Positions 46,437-54,535 of a stretch of DNA of 64,000 bases are shown here, piece by piece (within the stretch, counting starts at the first letter, position 1; each line of letters begins with the position of its first letter). Position numbers and translations under genes: made by a program. The notes under the pieces are model-generated. The model saw only the letters and a program-made list of their open reading frames with translations. It had not been told where the DNA came from and searched no databases. The DNA comes from Sphingobacterium daejeonense. Its GTDB lineage: Bacteria > Bacteroidota > Bacteroidia > Sphingobacteriales > Sphingobacteriaceae. The stretch is taken from the NCBI RefSeq assembly GCF_901472535.1, contig NZ_LR590470.1, positions 1,116,001-1,180,000 on the forward strand, given 5' to 3'.

Positions 46437-47131
46437 CTCGGCTCCATCCGTACCAAATATTGGTCATTATCATCTTCAAAAAGCACCTGTACCACCCAAT
46501 TCTCTTCGTGAGCTATTTTGATTAAGGTTTGTTGATCGATATATAGCCATTGGAAGGGCTGACCCATATTGCCTTTATATTCATATTGAAAATTGATCTC
46601 TCCAAAATAATGGTCTGGCCTTTGGATGCGATATTCATCATATAAATAAGAAATATTTGAACTGTCGAATAAAAGCTGGCCTCTTTCCGTAAGTAATTCT
46701 TTGGAATGAATAAGGAGTTTTCGGAATCCTTCTATTGTGCCAGAGATCCCAATCCCATTCATCAGGAATAGGAGCGTGTCATATTTCTTTTCTTTGAATT
46801 TAAAGAAATCAGCATGGATAACATTTTTGACACCTCTTTTTTCCATGATTTTACAGGCTGTCTCGGAGATTTCCATGGCATCCACGTCAAATCCTTTCGC
46901 TTGTAAATATAATGCGTGCACACCAGCACCTGCTCCAACATCTAATACTTTGCCATCACAGAGTGAAAGAGCAATGTATTCCAATTCTGGAATATCATCT
47001 TCTTCCCTAAAAAAAACCTCAACAGGCATTTCCTCAATGTCACCATAGCTGCTATGAAGTAGGAGAGGTTCTTTTAGTTCTCCTAATTCTTGGAAATCAT
47101 AGAGAGCTTCTCCGTAAACATCTCTATTCAT
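46427..47131 (-). CDS. Class I SAM-dependent methyltransferase
   Basis: 234 residues. The SAM-binding motif I is VLDVGAGAGVHALYLQ, followed by an acidic residue after strand 2 (VDAMEISE) and a motif LFLMNGIGI. Substrate unknown. Its ATG overlaps the repaired stop of pncB (ATGAATAG), so the two are probably translationally coupled. Its last codons (GAG ATG TGA) merge into the downstream repeat block. Confidence 0.83.
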   Translation of the reverse strand: MNRDVYGEALYDFQELGELKEPLLLHSSYGDIEEMPVEVFFREEDDIPELEYIALSLCDGKVLDVGAGAGVHALYLQAKGFDVDAMEISETACKIMEKRGVKNVIHADFFKFKEKKYDTLLFLMNGIGISGTIEGFRKLLIHSKELLTERGQLLFDSSNISYLYDEYRIQRPDHYFGEINFQYEYKGNMGQPFQWLYIDQQTLIKIAHEENWVVQVLFEDDNDQYLVRMEPREM

Positions 47132-48303
47132 GCTCAGGAATATTTAAGAATCGTTTTGCCATTTTTATTTCTTCAGGATCTCCTGTATGTTTTTTTAGGT
47201 TCATCCGATAATTTAATAACTGGAGTCCATTCCCCTTCATCAGGATAGGCTTCTGTCATCTTGAGAACGATATTCATACGGTCTAGTCCAACATCATTCG
47301 TGAAATCGGTGCCGATACCGAAAGAATGGCCGATCTTGTCTTTGCTGAAGTTGACAATCTTCACAACCTTCTCATAATCCAATCCATCTGAAAAAATAAT
47401 CGTTTTGTTCATTGGATTGATACCTTTACTCTGATAGTGGTCAATAGTCATTTGAGCGAATTCAATAGGATCACCACTATCATGTCGTACACCGTCGAAT
47501 AATTTGCTCAACTTTTTGTCAAATTGCTTAAAGAATACTTTGGTGGTATAGGTGTCGGATAGGGCAATTCCTAAATCACCACGGTATACGTCAGACCAGT
47601 TTTCCAAACCAAGTAAATTCGCCATTTTGTACCCATATTTTGCAGCATGGAACATGAACCATTCATGCGCATGTGTGCCAATAGGTTTAGTATGATATTT
47701 CATCGCAAAATGAACATTGCTAGTGCCGATGAATGTCTTTGATGGATGTTCTTTCAAGGCTTTGATAACCAAATCATGAACCGCATACGAATGTCTACGC
47801 CTAGTGCCAAAATCAGCAATGGTGATATTAAGTTTATCATATTTGTCCATTTTGTCATTGACAATCTTCATGACCTCAACATCGTCTACACGCTTTTGTC
47901 CAGTCATTTCATAATAGGTCTCGCAGATTAAAGCCATCAATGGAACTTCCCACAAAATAGTCCTGTACCAATAGCCTTCAACTTTTACTGTAAGGTCCGA
48001 ACCATTTTGAGTAATCTTTACCTCTTCTGGATCATAGTGGTAGCCTTGAAGAAAATCAAAATAAGTAGGATCGATATATGGGCAGGTTTTTGCAAAGAAT
48101 GTTTTTTCAGCGGACGTCAGCTTGAGGTTAGCCATTTGGTTGACGGCCTCTTTCAGCTGTGCTGCAAATCCTTCTGGAAATTGATGTTGCCCTCGGTTGA
48201 TAAATTGATACCGTGCTTTAGCCTTTGGAAAAAGTTTTACAACAGCATACTGCATTGTAAACTTATAAAAATCATTATCTAAAATGGAGGTAAGTTTTGC
48301 CAT
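47124..48303 (-). CDS. pncB: Nicotinate phosphoribosyltransferase, one frameshift near the end
   Basis: 392 residues after repair, the usual length. MAKLTSILDNDFYKFTMQYAV is the typical start; ADFGTRRRHSYAVHD, FIGTSNVHFAMKY and VRHDSGDPIEF are the conserved catalytic and PRPP-binding stretches. The enzyme makes nicotinate mononucleotide for NAD salvage. An A7 run near 47191-47197 has one base too many; removing it replaces the early stop with SDEPKKHTGDPEEIKMAKRF and moves the end to 47124, overlapping the methyltransferase start. Confidence 0.9.
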
Positions 48304-48382
48304 TCTTTATTATTTATGCTAGTGCTTTCATTGAAGTTAACAAAAAGCAAACACAAAAATGCCTTTTATACACAACAAAACA

Positions 48383-48413
48383 AAAGCGGGATGAATAAAA
48401 TTCACCCCGCTTT
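48383..48413 (-). terminator. Hairpin terminator
   Basis: AAAGCGGG pairs with CCCGCTTT, with an inner TGAAT/ATTCA stem. It follows the DUF6600-type gene on the minus strand. Confidence 0.8.
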
Positions 48414-48441
48414 ATCGATTTGTTTCAACTAAATAAAAAAT

Positions 48442-49888
48442 CTATCCTCTATTTCCTCTGCCGTTACCACGCTCAGCGCGTTGACTTGATTGTGGGCGAG
48501 CTGACGACCTAGACTCATTTCTTGAACTGCGCTGTACAGATGAACGGTTGTTTTGCGGACGTTCTGTACTGCGAGCTTGGAATACTCTATTTTGCGACCT
48601 AGATTGTTGCTCCATCCTAGGTTGACGTTGTTGTCTTTGTGGTGCCGATTGTCTTTGTTGACCACGATTCATTGACTCGTTTCTAGAAGGTCTAGAGCTA
48701 CGGTTCATCGACTCATTCCTAGTCGGTCTAGAACTACGGTTCATCGATTCGTTTCTAGTCGGTCTAGAACTGCGGTTCATAGACTCGTTTCTGGATGAGC
48801 GATCCATAGAAACACGGCCTCTTGACTCTGGTTGGCGACCAACATTTGATCTATTATTAGGAGTAGAAGTTCTGTTCGAGTTACCACGATCTACACGGGT
48901 GTTGCCTCTGTTGGCTTCTCCACGGTTGGATTCTCTATTACTTCTATTAGAGTTTCCATTGCCAATGTGCATTTCGCGTTGTCCCTTAGAATTTCTGGTA
49001 ATTGTATAATCACCATTGCTTCTGCTGCTACGACCGGAGTTTCTACCATTTTCAACTCGGTTAGCAGGTTGTCTGCTGCTGTTGCGTGAGTTTCCTCTGT
49101 TTTCCAGACGATCGTTTCCTCTGCCACTGTTGCTTCTGTTAGATATAGCACTATTATTTCTGCTGTTTCTGTCAGGACGGTACATGGAAACCGTACTTCT
49201 GCTAACACGTGATGCACCGCGTCTATTGTCAAAATTCACATTCCTTACATCTACACGGCGGCCTATTGATCTTTCGATGTCTCGACGGCCAGGACCTCCG
49301 TAATAACGATTGTTGTTTACAATGTAAGTGTTTTTGATAATCGTAGTTCTGTTGTAGATGTTACGATGACCATATGAATAATGTCTGTGCATATAACGGT
49401 CATAGATATGGCCGGTAGGAATAAATACCCAAAAATCTAATGGTAATCCAATGTTAACATTGATGCTTACACCTGGCCTCATAGGAGCCCAACCGTAATA
49501 ACCACCACCTGATCTCCAATCAACCCAAGCTGGTCCCCACTCATAACCCGGTACCCAAGCCCATCCTCTATGTGAACGGTGTACCCAACGTCCATAGTGG
49601 AATGGCGCCCAACCCCAGTCGTAATTAGAAAACCCATGTGTTGCCATATTCTGTCATAGTCCAGTATCCATTCGTACTATAAGGCCTAAAATCACGACCC
49701 TCGTTTGGATACCAAACATTGCCATATTCATCATCATAATCCCAATCACCATAAGGATCAAGTTCTTCATGGAAAACATCGTAATCAACATCCTCATACC
49801 CTTGGGCTGAAGCTGAAGTTACGCTGAACAATCCTACGAACATTAAAACTAATGCCGTGAATATTGTGGATGTTTTCAAGTTTTTCAT
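48442..49888 (-). CDS. Secreted WxPxxY-repeat (DUF6600-like) protein with Arg/Asn/Ser-rich tail, one frameshift
   Basis: About 481 residues after repair. A signal peptide (cleavage near ASAQG) precedes repeated DPYGDWDYDDEYGNVWYPN and WVPGYEWGPAWVDWRSGGGYYGW segments, the DUF6600-like region. From about residue 190 the chain is low-complexity, very rich in Arg, Asn and Ser. It includes three copies of a 12-residue unit NESMNRSSRPTR encoded by 36-bp tandem repeats at about 48670-48790. A T run near 49640 has one extra T; repair gives NTWVSNYDWGW. The tail is strongly basic and probably disordered. Function unknown; an envelope or surface nucleic-acid or polyanion contact is conceivable. Confidence 0.8.
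48670..48790 (-). repeat. 36-bp in-frame tandem repeats
   Basis: About three copies of a 36-bp unit (on + CGGTTCATCGACTCATTCCT and following bases) encode NESMNRSSRPTR. Copies differ at a few third positions. Confidence 0.75.
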
Positions 49889-50046
49889 ATGTTAATTCTC
49901 TTAATGTTTACACCATAATTTGTACGTATGACCATGACTATTAAGGAAAGGTTTAATTGTATAATTATTTTGTCAAACTTTTTTGTGTTAATAAATGTTT
50001 CTGCTAATATTGGGTGCTGATTCGGATTGGATATTAAGAAATTTTG

Positions 50047-50054
50047 TACATTTG
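50047..50054 (+). promoter_or_regulatory. Promoter of the Mla-type operon
   Basis: TACATTTG matches TAnnTTTG, with TTGG at 50027 as a possible -33, 55 bases before the permease ATG. The 220-base gap from the divergent DUF6600-type gene otherwise shows nothing I can name. Confidence 0.5.
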
Positions 50055-50108
50055 CCTCGAAATATTCCGGATTTAATACTTGGAAAAATACGTTAATACA
50101 CACAGTTA

Positions 50109-50867
50109 ATGGCTAAGAAAATTGAGTCTTTATTACTAGAATTTGCGAAGATACACCGCTTTCTAATGCGTTTCTTTCGCGAAGTGGTAAGTCCCCCATA
50201 TGAGTTTAAAGAGATCATTAGACAGTGTTATGAAATCGGTTGGAAATCATTTCCACTGATCAGTTTAACCGGATTTATTGTAGGATTTGTTTTTACAAAA
50301 CAATCTAGACCATCCTTAGAAGAGTTTGGTGCAGCATCTTGGTTACCAGCATTGATTTCAATAGCAATTGTACGTGCATTAGCGCCATTGGTAACAGCCT
50401 TAATTGCTTCAGGAAAGGTAGGATCACAAATTGGAGCAGAGCTCAGCTCAATGAATGTAACCGAGCAGATCGATGCCATGGAAGTCTCAGGTACAAATCC
50501 ATTCAAATTCTTAATCGTGAGTAGAATTCTTGCTACAACTTTTATGATTCCCGTACTATGTTTTTATGTCGCAGGAATAGGTTTGGCAGGTGGGTATTTA
50601 AGTATTATTTCCAAAGACCAGTTGAGTATACTTAGCTTTATAACTCAAGTATTTGAGGCAATAGCTCCTAAAGATATTTTTGCAATGGTATTCCGTGCCA
50701 TTGTGTTTGGATTTACAATTGGATTTGTCAGTACATATGTAGGGTATTATTCAACGAAAGGTACGGAAGGAGTCGGAAAAGCGGCAAACAGTGCGGTAGT
50801 AGCTTCAATGTTTATTGTATTCATTGAGGAGCTTTTAATTGTTCAGGTTTTAGCATTAATGGGATAA
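50109..50867 (+). CDS. MlaE-family ABC transporter permease
   Basis: 252 residues. The MlaE/permease signature is seen in KVGSQIGAELSSMNVTEQIDAMEVSGTNP, with about five membrane segments. With the ATPase and MCE protein that follow it forms a phospholipid transport complex in the inner membrane, moving lipids between membranes. It is the first gene of a three-gene operon. No mlaC or mlaB is adjacent, as is common outside Proteobacteria. Confidence 0.92.
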   Translation: MAKKIESLLLEFAKIHRFLMRFFREVVSPPYEFKEIIRQCYEIGWKSFPLISLTGFIVGFVFTKQSRPSLEEFGAASWLPALISIAIVRALAPLVTALIASGKVGSQIGAELSSMNVTEQIDAMEVSGTNPFKFLIVSRILATTFMIPVLCFYVAGIGLAGGYLSIISKDQLSILSFITQVFEAIAPKDIFAMVFRAIVFGFTIGFVSTYVGYYSTKGTEGVGKAANSAVVASMFIVFIEELLIVQVLALMG

Positions 50868-50873
50868 TCGATT

Positions 50874-51650
50874 ATGGAACAGAAAAAGCCAGTTAATATA
50901 AATTACGACGATATTGTCATCGATGTTGAAGGTGTAAGTAAGTCCTTTGGGGATTTACATGTACTCCGAAATGTTGATCTTGACCTCTATAACGGAGAAA
51001 ACTTGGTCGTATTAGGAAGATCAGGTACTGGTAAATCCGTATTGATCAAACTTATATCAGGACTCCTAAAGCCAGATTCTGGAAATATAACAGTTCTTGG
51101 AGAAGTTGTAAATCAACTTAATGAAAAAGAATTGCGCGCTCTGAGATTGAAAATTGGCTTCTCTTTCCAAAATAGTGCACTATATGATAGTATGACCGTT
51201 CGAGAAAACCTCGAGTTTCCACTAGTCAGAAATAAAAGAAACTTAACAAGAGCAGAGATTGATCATGAAGTAGAAGATGTGCTGGACGGAGTAGGACTGT
51301 TGAGAACAATCAATCAGATGCCATCTGAATTGTCAGGTGGACAAAGAAAAAGAATAGGTATTGCTAGAACATTAATCTTGAGACCCGATATCATGATGTA
51401 TGATGAGCCAACAGCAGGTTTGGATCCCATAACTTGTCTCGATATAAACTCCTTGATCAATGAAGTACAAGAAAGATATAAAACATCATCTATTATTATT
51501 ACCCATGACTTGGCGTGCGCTAAAATGGTAGGGGATAGGGTAGCAATGCTATTGGATGGTAAATTTGAACGTGTAGGTAAATTCTCGGAAATTTTCGATA
51601 CTGATGATACGAGAGTGAAACCTTTTTATGATTATAATTTTATAGTATAG
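50874..51650 (+). CDS. MlaF-type ABC transporter ATP-binding protein
   Basis: 258 residues. Walker A GRSGTGKS, Q-loop FQNSALYDSMTV, signature LSGGQRKR, Walker B IMMYDEPTAGLDP and the H-loop ITHDL are all present. The ALYDSMTVRENLEFPL stretch is typical of MlaF. It powers the MlaE permease encoded 6 bases upstream. Confidence 0.95.
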   Translation: MEQKKPVNINYDDIVIDVEGVSKSFGDLHVLRNVDLDLYNGENLVVLGRSGTGKSVLIKLISGLLKPDSGNITVLGEVVNQLNEKELRALRLKIGFSFQNSALYDSMTVRENLEFPLVRNKRNLTRAEIDHEVEDVLDGVGLLRTINQMPSELSGGQRKRIGIARTLILRPDIMMYDEPTAGLDPITCLDINSLINEVQERYKTSSIIITHDLACAKMVGDRVAMLLDGKFERVGKFSEIFDTDDTRVKPFYDYNFIV

Positions 51651-51658
51651 CAAAATAT

Positions 51659-52651
51659 ATGGCAGCATCAGAAAGAAAACGATCAATCATAGTGGGATTG
51701 TTTACCTTCATTGGGTTAATCATTTTGGTTGCAGGGATTTTGGTAATTGGTACTCAGCAAAACAAATTCTCTAAAAACCTTACGGTAACCACGTATTTCA
51801 AAGACGTTAAAGGATTGAAGGTAGGCAACAACGTTTGGTTTTCAGGAGTAAAAGTCGGTATTATTAAAGAAATTGGCTTTGAAAGCGTAGAAAATGTACG
51901 TGTAGTTATGAATGTCGAAGAAAAATCGAGCAAATTCATACGAAAAGACGTTATCGCAACATTAAGTTCTGATGGATTGATTGGAAATGCAATTATCAGC
52001 TTAGTAGGTGGAACGGAAACATTTCCACAAATTCAGGACGGCGATGAAATTAAGTCAGGTGTTTCTGGCGGTATGGATGCTATGTTAGCAACGTTGCAAG
52101 TCAATAACGAGAACCTTGTCGAAATAACAAAGAATTTTGCAGCACTTTCTAAGAGTATGTTGGAAGGTAAGGGTGCGGTAGGCGCATTAATGACGGATGA
52201 AACAATTGCAAATAATTTGAAGCAATCCGTGAATACATTGAATGGAACTATGTCCCAAGCTAACCAAGCTGTAAATAACCTCGTTACTTTGACCAATAAA
52301 TTAAATAGCAATCAAGGGTTGATTCATGAATTGTCTACAGACACAGCCGTGTTTGCAAGTTTAAGAGAGTCAGCAGCGCAGTTACAAGGAGTAACTCAAA
52401 CAGCGTCTGCTTTGATGTCTAATTTAAACCAAACTACAGCTAGGTTGAATGATAAGGACAATGCAATTGGTGTATTGACTAATGATCCTGCAGCAGCAGA
52501 TGAAATCAGACAAATACTTAAAAACCTTAATCTAAGCACTGAAAAATTAGATCAAAATATGGAAGCACTACAAAGTAACTTCCTCTTGAGAGGTTTTTTC
52601 AAGAAAAAAGCAAAAGAAGAAGCAGAAGCAACTCAAGACTCAATTAAGTAA
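51659..52651 (+). CDS. MCE/MlaD-family lipid-binding protein
   Basis: 330 residues. One N-terminal membrane helix (IVGLFTFIGLIILVAGILVIG) is followed by an MCE domain (LTVTTYFKDVKGLKVGNNVWFSGVKVGII) and a long helical C-terminal part with repeated Asn/Gln/Thr heptads. It would form the periplasmic ring of the transporter. The gene is 8 bases after the ATPase and ends in a terminator. Confidence 0.92.
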   Translation: MAASERKRSIIVGLFTFIGLIILVAGILVIGTQQNKFSKNLTVTTYFKDVKGLKVGNNVWFSGVKVGIIKEIGFESVENVRVVMNVEEKSSKFIRKDVIATLSSDGLIGNAIISLVGGTETFPQIQDGDEIKSGVSGGMDAMLATLQVNNENLVEITKNFAALSKSMLEGKGAVGALMTDETIANNLKQSVNTLNGTMSQANQAVNNLVTLTNKLNSNQGLIHELSTDTAVFASLRESAAQLQGVTQTASALMSNLNQTTARLNDKDNAIGVLTNDPAAADEIRQILKNLNLSTEKLDQNMEALQSNFLLRGFFKKKAKEEAEATQDSIK

Positions 52652-52683
52652 TTTGCTTGAACTTCTAAAGAATTAATATTAGG

Positions 52684-52709
52684 AAGCGTCTGCAAAGGAC
52701 GCTTTTTTT
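52684..52709 (+). terminator. Terminator of the Mla-type operon
   Basis: AAGCGTC (52684-52690) pairs with GACGCTT (52698-52704), followed by T residues. It ends only 10 bases before the rluA-family start. Confidence 0.8.
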
Positions 52710-52718
52710 ATAAGCAAT

Positions 52719-53420
52719 ATGAATATTACAGACAAGGATGTTCTTTACGAGGACAATCATTTTATAGCAATCAACAAACGTGGTGGAGATATCGTACAAG
52801 TGGATGTATCTGGCGATACTTCTATGGAGGATATGGTCAAAGACTACGTTGCCAAAAAATACAATAAGCCAAATGCCGCATTTATTGGTGTTATACATAG
52901 GTTGGATAGACCTGTAAGCGGTATGATATTATTTGCTAAAACTAGCAAAGGATTAGATCGCATGAATAGGTTGTTTCACGATAGAAAAGTGCAAAAAACA
53001 TATTTGGCACTCGTGCGTGAAAAACCACCACAAATGAAAGGAACCCTTAAAAATTGGTTGTTGAGGGATCGAAAAAAAATGATCACTAAAGCCTATGATC
53101 GTGAAGTCAAGAATGGAAGCTTCGCCGAATTATCCTATGAGGTGGTAGGACAATTAGAAGGTTACTACTTGTTAAAGGTAAACCCTGTCACCGGACGTAC
53201 ACATCAAATCAGAAGTCAATTGGCATTTATGGGATGCCCAATCGTCGGTGATAATAAATATGGCTATCAACGAGGTAGTCACAGAAGAACAATATGTCTG
53301 CATTCTAGGTCTTTGAGCTTTGTCCATCCCATCAAAGATGAACCAATGAACATCAAAGCCCCGCTCCCTGAGGATGGATTCTGGGAAAAATTTAACGTAT
53401 TGCTCAAAGGAGATATTTAG
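52719..53420 (+). CDS. RluA-family pseudouridine synthase
   Basis: 233 residues. The active-site motif HRLDRPVSG, the KTYLAL stretch and VTGRTHQIR are the RluA family landmarks; no S4 domain is present. It isomerises uridine to pseudouridine in rRNA or tRNA; the position is not readable. It sits directly behind the Mla operon terminator. Confidence 0.9.
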   Translation: MNITDKDVLYEDNHFIAINKRGGDIVQVDVSGDTSMEDMVKDYVAKKYNKPNAAFIGVIHRLDRPVSGMILFAKTSKGLDRMNRLFHDRKVQKTYLALVREKPPQMKGTLKNWLLRDRKKMITKAYDREVKNGSFAELSYEVVGQLEGYYLLKVNPVTGRTHQIRSQLAFMGCPIVGDNKYGYQRGSHRRTICLHSRSLSFVHPIKDEPMNIKAPLPEDGFWEKFNVLLKGDI

Positions 53421-53451
53421 AATTTAAGTTAAATTACTTTAACTTTGTCCT

Positions 53452-53739
53452 ATGAGTTTCATTCAAAAATTGAAATTAAGTCTGTTGGCTACGGTGTTGA
53501 GTATAACATTGTTGTCAGTGCCTAATGATTCCGTAGCACAATGTGCTATGTGTACATTGAATGCTGAAAACAGTACACAGGAAGGTAACACACAAGGAAA
53601 AGGCTTAAACGATGGTATTCTTTTTCTATTGGCAATGCCGTTTATGATAGCTGCTGGTGTAGGATTTCTGTGGTACAAAAAGTTCAGAAACACAGAAAAT
53701 ACCAATTCGCTCAAAATTGCAAAACAGACTGAAGAATAG
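53452..53739 (+). CDS. Small exported membrane protein with CAMCT motif, function unknown
   Basis: 95 residues. A signal-like N-terminus (LLATVLSITLLSV) is followed by QCAMCT, two Cys three residues apart, and one membrane helix (GILFLLAMPFMIAAGVGFLWY). The protein has two bases between its stop and the DUF983 gene start and 31 after rluA, so it may be co-transcribed. I recognise the type from Bacteroidota genomes but no function. Confidence 0.7.
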   Translation: MSFIQKLKLSLLATVLSITLLSVPNDSVAQCAMCTLNAENSTQEGNTQGKGLNDGILFLLAMPFMIAAGVGFLWYKKFRNTENTNSLKIAKQTEE

Positions 53740-53741
53740 TT

Positions 53742-54149
53742 ATGATATCAAAATTACAGGCTGTATTTCAAAGTAAATGTCCAAAATGCAGAACTGGAAA
53801 CATGTATTCAGGGTCAGCATATGGCCTATCAAGACAAAAAATGCATGAATTCTGTCCCCACTGCAATTTTAAGTTCGAAATTGAACCCGGATATTTTTAT
53901 GCTGCAATGTATGTCAGTTACGCCTTTTCAGTGGCTGAAGTCCTAACATTGGCCCTAGCAACAGCATTTATTACCCACAGCGAGTCTCCTTGGTTGTATA
54001 TAGCGGTATTATTTATCGCGATTGTCATCTTTGCGCCTTTCAACTACCGCTATTCAAGACTCGTATTATTACATTACCTTTCACCTAAAGTGTCATTTGA
54101 CCCTAGATTATATGGTGAAAGAAAAAATAGTGCTGACCTAAAAGGCTAA
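53742..54149 (+). CDS. DUF983 family membrane protein with zinc-ribbon-like cysteines
   Basis: 135 residues. Two CxxC pairs (CPKCRTGNMY and CPHCNFKF) suggest a zinc ribbon at the start, then PGYFYAAMYVSYAFSVAEV and two membrane helices, typical of DUF983. Function unknown. Its stop overlaps the end of the convergent DUF4286 gene by four bases. Confidence 0.85.
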   Translation: MISKLQAVFQSKCPKCRTGNMYSGSAYGLSRQKMHEFCPHCNFKFEIEPGYFYAAMYVSYAFSVAEVLTLALATAFITHSESPWLYIAVLFIAIVIFAPFNYRYSRLVLLHYLSPKVSFDPRLYGERKNSADLKG

Positions 54150-54439
54150 TTATGGGGGATGTATTGCATAATGCTATCAAAAAGAAAAGCCTTCTCGACA
54201 TGATGCAATGTGATATATTCCTGAAGTTTTTGAATAATGCCATCCTTAACCCTCTCAATTTCTTCCTCGCTATTAACAACAGTCTGAAGACAGTATGTCT
54301 GTCCTTCATGTGGAGAATGCATCATTTTTAATAGTTTTATGGAATAATCTGGATTTTCGTTCAGCAAATCTTTCGTCCATTGAACAATTTCCTGATGAAC
54401 CGAATCCTCGATAATGATTGAAACATTGTATAGATACAT
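54146..54439 (-). CDS. DUF4286 family protein
   Basis: 97 residues. MYLYNVSIIIEDSVHQEIVQWTKD, the Thr/Tyr-Cys-Leu-Gln stretch and the C-terminal EKAFLFDSIMQYI fit DUF4286, a small soluble Bacteroidota protein related to the dimeric α/β barrel fold. Function unknown. No signal peptide. Confidence 0.8.
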   Translation of the reverse strand: MYLYNVSIIIEDSVHQEIVQWTKDLLNENPDYSIKLLKMMHSPHEGQTYCLQTVVNSEEEIERVKDGIIQKLQEYITLHHVEKAFLFDSIMQYIPHN

Positions 54440-54535
54440 ATTTATTGATGCTTGAATTAAGCTGTAAAATTAAGGTTGCAAAAGGAACTTTACAGTATTT
54501 TTTTTTAATATTTGATAAGTGACTAAAAAAATAGA

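Noticed and set aside
46277-46525. Open frame with SHISHPTSHISH repeats
   Set aside because: It is a by-product of the 7-base repeat block after serS; no start context, no family, and it overlaps the methyltransferase gene.
50109-52651. Antibiotic efflux ABC system
   Set aside because: The permease, ATPase and MCE protein together fit Mla-type lipid transport.
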